Positions 25,181-31,622 of a stretch of 34,404 nt of DNA are shown piece after piece. The stretch is from Nostocales cyanobacterium LEGE 12452 (GTDB lineage Bacteria; Cyanobacteriota; Cyanobacteriia; Cyanobacteriales; Nostocaceae). The position numbers and the translations under genes were made by a program. The notes beneath the pieces were generated by a model that did no database searches, was not told where the DNA came from, and saw nothing but the letters and a program-made list of their open reading frames with translations. Positions within the stretch are counted from its first letter, which is position 1. Every line of letters starts with the position of its first letter. The stretch covers positions 1-34,404 of the forward strand of contig JADEXV010000064.1 in assembly GCA_015206945.1 (NCBI GenBank), given 5' to 3'.

Positions 25181-25293
25181 GTAGGGTGTTTTATCGCTTT
25201 AGCTCAACGCAACGCCAAATAGTATAGTGCATTAGGCAGTTGACCGAAATTTTCGTAATAAACCATATTAAAATATGTGCCTAAGCCACCCTA
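25181..25293. repeat. GTAGGGTG-type dispersed repeat with internal dyad
   Basis: The outer arms TAGGGTG (25182-25188) and CACCCTA (25287-25293) and the inner arms TTAGGCA (25232-25238) and TGCCTAA (25278-25284) form a nested inverted repeat. The left part (GTAGGGTGTTTTATCGCTTTAG) resembles a very widespread cyanobacterial intergenic repeat. Confidence 0.5.
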
Positions 25294-25629
25294 TAGTAAT
25301 TTTATTTTTACTTTATAAATAGTCTCTGATGCCAATGGCATTAACAAAAGCTGAAATGCCTACTTTAGTAACATTCAACCCTAATACTTTGTTCAATTTT
25401 TAACTTGAATATAAACAGATTTTTACGTAAAATTTGCTTTCGGAGAGTTTAATTAGCTCAGTATTAATCCAGCAACCAATAAGAGTACTTTCATCGCACA
25501 AAGCCTTTAAGCTTAAGACGAAATATGTAAATATTTCTAACTAATTTCTAGCATTCCTAAAATTAATACTACACTTTCTTAAGTAAGAGCATTGTTTTGC
25601 CAAATGGTCTATCTAAAAAGATTGTAGCC

Positions 25630-26160
25630 ATGAAAAATAACCTCTTTGCACTAGCGCTAACCTTATCAGCGCTTCCTATATCTATTTCTACATCAATTAA
25701 TCCTGCGATCGCAGAGTCAACTCCTGTTGAACCGGCTGTCTCAATACGAGCATTTAATCTTCGTAGCTACTATATTCGTCATCGCAATTTCCTTGGCGAA
25801 GTTAGCCCCATTTCAAGTTCTCTAGACAGAGCAGACGCAAGTTTTAGAGTCAGGTCAGGGCTAGCGTCTTCTGACTGTGTTTCATTTGAATCCTCAAATC
25901 TTCCAGGATACTACTTAAGACATCAAAATTTTCAAATTAGATTAGATCGTAATGACAATACTGCACAGTTAAAAGCTGATGCAACGTTTTGTATAAAACC
26001 AGGTTTAGCAAGTTTAACAAATGTTTCTTTTCAGTCATATAATTTTCCTACTTACTATATACGTCACAGAAACTTCAAGCTATATATTGACCCGTACACC
26101 ACTAATAGCTTGTTTTTAAACGATGCCACTTTTACACTAGTAGCACCGTTCACTCGTTAG
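25630..26160 (+). CDS. Secreted stand-alone AbfB-like (CBM42-type) protein
   Basis: The 176-residue product has a classic signal peptide (MKNNLFALALTLSALPIS..., cleavage likely after AIA near residue 28). Three internal repeats follow: VSIRAFNLRSYYIRHRNF, VSFESSNLPGYYLRHQNF and VSFQSYNFPTYYIRHRNF, each followed by a DATF/ASFR-type strand. This is the three-fold pattern of the AbfB beta-trefoil (arabinose-binding, CBM42) with its YxxRHxNF motif. In known enzymes AbfB is attached to an arabinofuranosidase; here no catalytic domain is present. It is probably a periplasmic or secreted sugar-binding protein. The ATG at 25630 is chosen because it sits directly at the signal peptide; an upstream in-frame TTG would add 11 unlikely residues. 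Neighbours give no clue to its partner. Confidence 0.8.
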   Translation: MKNNLFALALTLSALPISISTSINPAIAESTPVEPAVSIRAFNLRSYYIRHRNFLGEVSPISSSLDRADASFRVRSGLASSDCVSFESSNLPGYYLRHQNFQIRLDRNDNTAQLKADATFCIKPGLASLTNVSFQSYNFPTYYIRHRNFKLYIDPYTTNSLFLNDATFTLVAPFTR

Positions 26161-26507
26161 TTAAAGTCGCTTACAAACCTAGCCATTCAATTACTGATGG
26201 CTTGTATATAGTAAACTGTCTTGGCGCGTTGGTACATTACTAGAGATGACAATATCCTTTTGTTAACTCCTTCATCTGTGGTTTGCCCAAACTGCCCATT
26301 TTTTCTAGCAGACTCTGTACAATTTACATATAGCTATCGTTCCGGTGCTTGGTTGTTCTAATCAGCACTCTAATGGATCGATAGCTTTCTTGTGAATTGG
26401 CTCAATTAAAAAATGTCTGGAGTATTGCTCTATTATATTTGCAGTTTATTTCTCGTTCCAGATTGGAATCTAGGAATACCAGTAACGAGTGTAAGTAGGA
26501 GATGATT
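26161..26507. other. Intergenic region
   Basis: About 345 bp with no convincing gene, hairpin or repeat. It ends in the ribosome site of the methyltransferase gene. Confidence 0.4.
26497..26501 (+). promoter_or_regulatory. Ribosome binding site AGGAG
   Basis: AGGAG abuts an ATG at 26502 with no spacer, but sits six nucleotides before the in-frame ATG at 26508. This makes 26508 the likely start. Confidence 0.6.
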
Positions 26508-27320
26508 ATGCCGAGATGGAACGCAGAGAAAAAACAAGCGTATCGAACCGAGGTAATTCAACGCATCACCGCAGCGATGCCCTCAGTAATGCAAGAATAT
26601 GCCTCAATTAATTGGGAAGAGGAACTTAAAGGCTACCATACTGAGCATGAATATTACCCTGACTATATCCACGCTCCCATTCATGGTTCAACTGATTCTT
26701 ACACCAATCCTCAGTCGTGTTTAGCCTGGGATGCTGCGATGGATGCCATTATTCCCCTCAGCCACAATGTTAGTTGTCAGCAGTTGCGCGAGACAATGGC
26801 TGAACTAATTCCTCAAGACGCTCAAATTGAGACGGTGCTAGAGCTTGGTGCAGGTACGGCTGGTGGAGCGCTGGCACTGGCACAGCGGTTTTCACAGGCC
26901 ACTTTTCGCATTACTGATGTTTCACCTTATATGCTGGTGATTAGTCAGCACAAATTTAATAAGGCTGGATTGAGTGAGCGGGCATCGTTTGAGCAGGTGG
27001 ACGCTCGTAACACTGGCTACCCTGACAACTCCTTCGATCTTGTCACATCATCACTACTCTTTCACGAGACACCTAAAGAGTGGACTCCTAAGATTCTGAA
27101 GGAGATGTACCGGATTACCAAACCCGGAGGTTGGGTACTATATGCTGACACTTATCGGGGTGAATACGCCCTGAGTGCTTCTTTTCAAGAACCGTGGTTG
27201 GATGACTTTATCCATTTCAACTTTGAGTACGAGTTTGCGAAAGCAGGTTTTACAGAACTCAATTACATCCGTTATGCCGTGGGTTTGTGGTATATGGTTG
27301 GCCGGAAGCTAGAAATGTGA
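26508..27320 (+). CDS. Class I SAM-dependent methyltransferase
   Basis: The 270-residue product has a Rossmann-type methyltransferase core. Motif I is VLELGAGTAGG (about residues 109-119). An acidic end of strand 2 follows (ITDVSPYML), then the motif around QVDARNTGYPDNSFDLVTSS, and the post-core ILKEMYRITKPGGWVLYAD typical of small-molecule methyltransferases of the UbiE/type-11 kind. About 100 N-terminal residues precede the core (RWNAEKKQAYRTEVIQRITA, YHTEHEYYPDYIHAPIHGST) and probably form a lid that sets substrate choice. The substrate is not predictable. It stands alone: 340 bp from the AbfB-like gene and 134 bp before the kinase cluster, on the same strand. Confidence 0.85.
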   Translation: MPRWNAEKKQAYRTEVIQRITAAMPSVMQEYASINWEEELKGYHTEHEYYPDYIHAPIHGSTDSYTNPQSCLAWDAAMDAIIPLSHNVSCQQLRETMAELIPQDAQIETVLELGAGTAGGALALAQRFSQATFRITDVSPYMLVISQHKFNKAGLSERASFEQVDARNTGYPDNSFDLVTSSLLFHETPKEWTPKILKEMYRITKPGGWVLYADTYRGEYALSASFQEPWLDDFIHFNFEYEFAKAGFTELNYIRYAVGLWYMVGRKLEM

Positions 27321-27454
27321 GGAAAAACAGTGATAACAGAAGTTGGCGTTGTCCCCTAGACAATTCTGAATCTCATGTTCAAAGCAGCTACGTAAACAAA
27401 GTTATTTTCAAGATAGTGTCGTTTACTGTACAAATGCTGCTATAGCATAAGTAA

Positions 27455-29431
27455 ATGCTGCAAATTACTCAACTTGCATTCAGGCGTAGGCTGATCGGCG
27501 CGATCGCTCTGCCGATTATCCTATTATTGTCGTTGTCAGGAGTGTCAATCTGGCAAATTAACCGCCTGCTCAGGGCTATGCACTGGGTTGAGCATACTGA
27601 CCAAGTAATTGCCAGAGCAAATGGCTTACAAAAACTATTACTGGATCTGGAGACAGGAGTACGTGGATACCAGCTTACAAGTAAGCCACAATTTCTTGAA
27701 CCTTATCAGCAAGCTAACTCTACCATTAATACTACTTTTGATCAGTTGGATGATTTAGTTTCAGATAATCCCCAACAAAGTCAACGCTTAAGGCAAATCA
27801 AGGCAGAGCAAACAGGCTGGAATAACTCTATTTCTAAAGCGATCGCCCGCAAACAAAGAGGTGAAACTGAACCCCTATCAGCAATTGAGGCTCGCAAACA
27901 GAGCATGGACGTGATGCGAAATCAGATTACTAATTTTATTGCTACTGAAGAGCAGCTACGGTCTCAGCGCAACCAAACAGTCCAACAGACTACTGGGCGA
28001 GTCATCTTTACTAGCATAATTCTGTCGCTTGCTGCTGGTGGCGTCCTTGCCTTTTATATCCGGCGGCAAATTGCACATGTGTCTGACAATTATGAGAATG
28101 CTCTCAAAACTGCCCAAGTACAAACTGAAAATGTTCAGCTTTCTGCCCAAAGACTTGCTGCTTTACATAATATTGATCGGGCAATTTTAGCCGCTGAGTC
28201 GATCAAATCTCTAGTCCGAACTGCGCTGACACAAATGCGTCAGTTAGTACCCTATGAGCAAGCATTTGTTGCCCTATTTAATTTTGAGGCAGGCACAGCT
28301 GAGATTGTGGCAGGCAGCAGCACTAAAGAATTACAACCGCTTGAAGGTACAAAGATGGCAGTATCAGACTTTGCGCCTGAGCAAAGCTTACGACAAAACC
28401 TTAGTTATGTTGAAGACTTGACAAATGTTAAGCTTTACCCACCTATTTTAGCACGGTTGCATTCGGCAGGAATGCGTTGTTGTTTGCGGATTCCGATGTT
28501 AGTTGAAGAAACGCTGCTAGGGGAACTCAACTTGGCGGCGACTCAGACAGCAGTTTTTGATGCTCAAGGACAAGATGTTGTGGTTGAGGTGGCGGCTCAG
28601 TTAGCGATCGCTATCCAACAATCTTTGCTACGCGAACAACTTCAAAATTACGCTTTGGAGCTAGAACAGCGTGTTGCCGAGCGCACTGCACAGTTGCAAG
28701 AAACAAATCAAGAGCTAGAAGCGTTTACTTACACGATCTCGCACGATTTACGGGCACCTTTACGTACTATGCAAGGCTTTGCTCAGGCATTGCAAGAGGA
28801 TTACACAGATAAACTCGACTCCGTTGGGCAAGAATACATTCAATATATTACAGAGGGTGCAATCCAAATGGACACCCTAATTGCCGAACTCCTGGCATAC
28901 AGCCGCCTCAGCCGTGTCCAAATTCAAATGCAAAAAGTTGATTTAACTAATGTTGTCGAAGAAGCTTTAAAACAACTCAGCAAACAAGTGCAGGAACAGC
29001 TTGCACAAGTCACGGTAGCAAAACCCTTGCCACTAGTCATAGCTCATCGCTCTACGCTTGTTCAGATAGTAACCAATTTACTCAGCAATGCAATGAAATT
29101 TGTGCAGCCTGGAATACAACCAAAAGTACAAATCTATGCGGAGGAACAGCAAGATTCAATACAATTATCGATTGTGGACAACGGTATCGGCATTGCACCA
29201 GAACATCAAGAGCGTATTTTTCGGGTTTTTGAACGACTGCATGGTGTAGAAATCTATCCAGGTACTGGTATTGGTTTAGCAATTGTCCGGAAAGGATTAG
29301 AGCGAATGGGCGGTCGAGCCGGAGTAGAATCGCAATTAGGTACTGGTAGTCGCTTTTGGATTGCCCTGCCAAAAGCCGTTCTTCATAGCAACGATACGAA
29401 TGACGCAAGTACTCCGCATTCTGATAATTGA
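27455..29431 (+). CDS. Sensor histidine kinase (CHASE3-like, GAF, phytochrome-type kinase)
   Basis: The 658-residue product has two membrane spans (about 14-34 and 183-202). They bracket a helical periplasmic region of CHASE3 type (NGLQKLLLDLETGVRGYQLT). A coiled coil and a GAF domain follow (about 230-390, HNIDRAILAAESIKSLVRTA ... AAQLAIAIQQSLL). The kinase part has His430 (FTYTISHDLRAPLRTM), N-box VTNLLSNAMKFV, G1 SIVDNGIGIAPEH and YPGTGIGLAIVRKGLERMGG. This is the subfamily of kinase found behind bacterial phytochromes and often paired with Rcp1-type regulators. No bilin-binding signature was recognised in the GAF. The next gene starts inside this one (32-nt overlap), so the two are translationally coupled, and an Rcp1-like regulator is encoded nearby. 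Confidence 0.93.
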   Translation: MLQITQLAFRRRLIGAIALPIILLLSLSGVSIWQINRLLRAMHWVEHTDQVIARANGLQKLLLDLETGVRGYQLTSKPQFLEPYQQANSTINTTFDQLDDLVSDNPQQSQRLRQIKAEQTGWNNSISKAIARKQRGETEPLSAIEARKQSMDVMRNQITNFIATEEQLRSQRNQTVQQTTGRVIFTSIILSLAAGGVLAFYIRRQIAHVSDNYENALKTAQVQTENVQLSAQRLAALHNIDRAILAAESIKSLVRTALTQMRQLVPYEQAFVALFNFEAGTAEIVAGSSTKELQPLEGTKMAVSDFAPEQSLRQNLSYVEDLTNVKLYPPILARLHSAGMRCCLRIPMLVEETLLGELNLAATQTAVFDAQGQDVVVEVAAQLAIAIQQSLLREQLQNYALELEQRVAERTAQLQETNQELEAFTYTISHDLRAPLRTMQGFAQALQEDYTDKLDSVGQEYIQYITEGAIQMDTLIAELLAYSRLSRVQIQMQKVDLTNVVEEALKQLSKQVQEQLAQVTVAKPLPLVIAHRSTLVQIVTNLLSNAMKFVQPGIQPKVQIYAEEQQDSIQLSIVDNGIGIAPEHQERIFRVFERLHGVEIYPGTGIGLAIVRKGLERMGGRAGVESQLGTGSRFWIALPKAVLHSNDTNDASTPHSDN

Positions 29432-30947
29432 TGACAATCCAGGCGATCGCGCTTTAGTGATCCGAGAACTGAGGCGAGAATTTCCGCAATTTCAACCTCA
29501 AGAAATTCGCGAAGCCTCTGGTTTTGCTAGTGCAGTCGCAGCAGGTGAATTCGATTTGGTTATTACCGACTATCAATTGGGCTGGAGTACTGGACTAGAA
29601 GTCTTATATGCAATTAAGCAACAGTATCCCAACTGTCCAGTGATTATGTTTACTAATACAGGTAGTGAAGAAATTGCGGTAGAGGCAATGAAGTCTGGGC
29701 TAGATGATTATGTCCTGAAATTACCTAACCGCTACATTCGTATACCAGTTGCTGTGCGAGTAGCACTAGAACGAGCAAAAATCAAACAACGAGCTACCTT
29801 ACTTGAAATCCGTCTCCAAGGTTTGCTCAACCAATTAAAAGTAGGTATATTTCGTACTTATCCAGATGGAAATCTTATTGAGTGTAACCCAGCGTTTCTG
29901 GAATTGTTGGGGCTGGATTCATTATCACAAGCCTCAGCGATGAATCTCTTAAACATCCATGAATACTACTCAATACTACAAAAACTGCCGCCACCTCAAC
30001 AACAAGAGCAAGAGATTCAATTACAACGAGCAGATGGAAGATTTATTTGGGTTGGATTAAGCATAGCTCTAAATACATTAGAGGGACAACAGGTACTAGA
30101 TGGCTTAATTGAAGATATTACATCTCGTAAACAGGCTGAAATTGAAATTCAGCAACTCAACCAGACCTTGGAGGAGCGAGTCAGGAGGCGCACTGCTGAA
30201 TTAGAAGTAGCAAATCGAGATTTAGCGCAGATAAATCAGGAATTAGCAGTGGCTAATCAAGATTTAGAAGCATTTACTTATTCAATTTCCCACGATTTGC
30301 GAGAACCATTACGCGCTATCCAAGCGTTTGGTTCAATCCTCCTAGAGAACCAGGATAGGCAATCTAACCTAGAAAACCAAAAAAACTATTTGCAGCGTAT
30401 TATTGCAAGTACACAGCAAGCAGACAAGCTTGTTCAAGATTTGCTTGAATACAGTCGCCTCAGCCGGGCTGAAATGCCATTACAAGCTATTAACTTATCT
30501 TTATTGATGATACAAATACTGAGACAGCTAGAACTAGAAATAACGGAGCAACAGGCGAGAGTGCAAGTTGAAGAGCCTTTAGCTGAATTTATGGGAAACC
30601 CTACCATTGTGATTCAAGTAGTTACCAATTTGCTAACTAATGCGATTAAATTTGTTGCACCGGGAATCCAACCTCAGTTACGAATATGGACTGAGAAACG
30701 TAATAAATTGGTTCGCTTATGGGTGCAAGACAATGGCATTGGTATTGAGGAAAGATACCACAAACGTATCTTTAATGTTTTTGAGCGCCTACACAGCTAT
30801 GAAGTTTATCCTGGTAGTGGTATCGGTTTAGCAATTGTCCGCAAAGGAGTTGAACGTATGGGTGGGGAAGTTGGTGTAGAATCCCAACCTGGACAGGGAA
30901 GCCGCTTTTGGATAGATTTACCTATAGTTATAGATGGAAATCCCTAA
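29400..30947 (+). CDS. REC-PAS-histidine kinase, phytochrome-type
   Basis: Starting at the ATG at 29400 (overlapping the previous gene by 32 nt), the 515-residue product has a receiver domain with Asp11/Asp12, Asp57 (LVITDYQLGWSTGLEV) and VLKLPNRY in place of the usual KPF. A PAS domain follows (about 140-255: NQLKVGIFRTYPDGNLIECN, LIEDITSRKQAE), then a coiled coil and a kinase. The kinase has His298 (FTYSISHDLREPLRAI), N-box VTNLLTNAIKFV, VQDNGIGIEERY and YPGSGIGLAIVRKGVERMGG. It is soluble. The kinase half is paralogous to the preceding gene and the REC-PAS half to the gene at 31623. It probably receives phosphate and/or sensory input from the cluster's other members. A TTG at 29361 in frame would add 13 residues but is less likely. 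Confidence 0.92.
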   Translation: MTQVLRILIIDDNPGDRALVIRELRREFPQFQPQEIREASGFASAVAAGEFDLVITDYQLGWSTGLEVLYAIKQQYPNCPVIMFTNTGSEEIAVEAMKSGLDDYVLKLPNRYIRIPVAVRVALERAKIKQRATLLEIRLQGLLNQLKVGIFRTYPDGNLIECNPAFLELLGLDSLSQASAMNLLNIHEYYSILQKLPPPQQQEQEIQLQRADGRFIWVGLSIALNTLEGQQVLDGLIEDITSRKQAEIEIQQLNQTLEERVRRRTAELEVANRDLAQINQELAVANQDLEAFTYSISHDLREPLRAIQAFGSILLENQDRQSNLENQKNYLQRIIASTQQADKLVQDLLEYSRLSRAEMPLQAINLSLLMIQILRQLELEITEQQARVQVEEPLAEFMGNPTIVIQVVTNLLTNAIKFVAPGIQPQLRIWTEKRNKLVRLWVQDNGIGIEERYHKRIFNVFERLHSYEVYPGSGIGLAIVRKGVERMGGEVGVESQPGQGSRFWIDLPIVIDGNP

Positions 30948-31070
30948 AATCTTTTAATCCTCTTGATTACGGGCAAACATAAAATTCTTTCTACACTCTT
31001 AAATATTCGGTGCAAAACCCTTGCCCTATGATCTGGGGCACACAGTAAGTTTTGAAAAACAGTCTTTCCT

Positions 31071-31098
31071 CCTGCCTCCTGCCCCCTGCCCCCTGCCT
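31071..31098. repeat. CCTCCTGCCCCCTGCC short tandem repeat
   Basis: Tandem 7-bp units (CTGCCTC/CTGCCCC) lie just upstream of the Rcp1-like gene. It is a typical cyanobacterial heptamer repeat, present in the opposite sense as a short piece near 2031-2050. Confidence 0.7.
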
Positions 31099-31114
31099 TT
31101 AAAGACAAAATTTC

Positions 31115-31558
31115 ATGAGTAAAGAACAAGACACTATTTTACTTGTAGAGGATAATCACAAAGATGTGCTGCTGCTGCAACGGGCGCTTCGCAAGGCTAA
31201 TATTGTTAATCCAGTTCAGGTGGTAAATGATGGTGATGCAGCAGTGTTATATCTGTCAGGGGAAGAACCTTATGGCGATCGCACTCGTTATCCCTTGCCT
31301 GTACTAATCTTGCTCGATCTGAAACTACCCCGCAGATCCGGGGCTGAGGTTTTGATGTGGTTACGCCAGCAACCAGAACTCAAGCGCTTACCTGTCGTAG
31401 TTCTCACCTCATCGAGAGAGTATGCCGACATCAATCATATTTATGACATAGGTGTAAATGCTTACATAGTTAAGCCAGTTATTTTTAATGAATTAGTAGA
31501 AATTGTCATAACCCTTAATCTCCACTGGATTATGTTTAACGAAAGACCGCAATTTTGA
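31115..31558 (+). CDS. Rcp1-like single-domain response regulator
   Basis: The 147-residue product is a stand-alone receiver of the Rcp1 family, the regulators partnered with cyanobacterial phytochromes such as Cph1. Visible residues are Glu12/Asp13 (LLVEDNHKDVLLLQRAL), Asp68 (LLDLKLPRRSG), Thr98 (VVLTSSREYADI) and Lys120 (AYIVKPVIF). It also has the family's characteristic loop insertion before the strand with Asp68 (LSGEEPYGDRTRYPLPV). There is no output domain. It lies between two kinases of the phytochrome-type and hybrid class and is the likely shared phospho-relay partner of this cluster. The ATG at 31115 gives the normal family length. Confidence 0.93.
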   Translation: MSKEQDTILLVEDNHKDVLLLQRALRKANIVNPVQVVNDGDAAVLYLSGEEPYGDRTRYPLPVLILLDLKLPRRSGAEVLMWLRQQPELKRLPVVVLTSSREYADINHIYDIGVNAYIVKPVIFNELVEIVITLNLHWIMFNERPQF

Positions 31559-31622
31559 ACTGTTTGAACATTTTTTGGGCATCCTTTTCACTGTCACCCT
31601 TACATAAATGTAATGTAGTTAG

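Larger units (their letters stand above)
24888..25629. other. Long non-coding region with dispersed repeats
   Basis: About 740 bp between divergent genes, with no credible ORF. It must contain the promoters of the ATPase operon and of the AbfB-like gene; no defensible -35/-10 was identified. Two repeat structures are listed separately (25012-25043 and 25181-25293). Confidence 0.5.

Noticed and set aside
26161..26507. A possible CPNC zinc-ribbon transposase fragment (IS1-like)
   Set aside because: Only VVCPNCPFF was seen, with nothing like InsA around it. Too little to support a call.
27455..29431. Bilin-binding phytochrome
   Set aside because: The kinase half is phytochrome-type, but the GAF domain shows no recognisable chromophore signature and there is a CHASE3-like membrane input instead.
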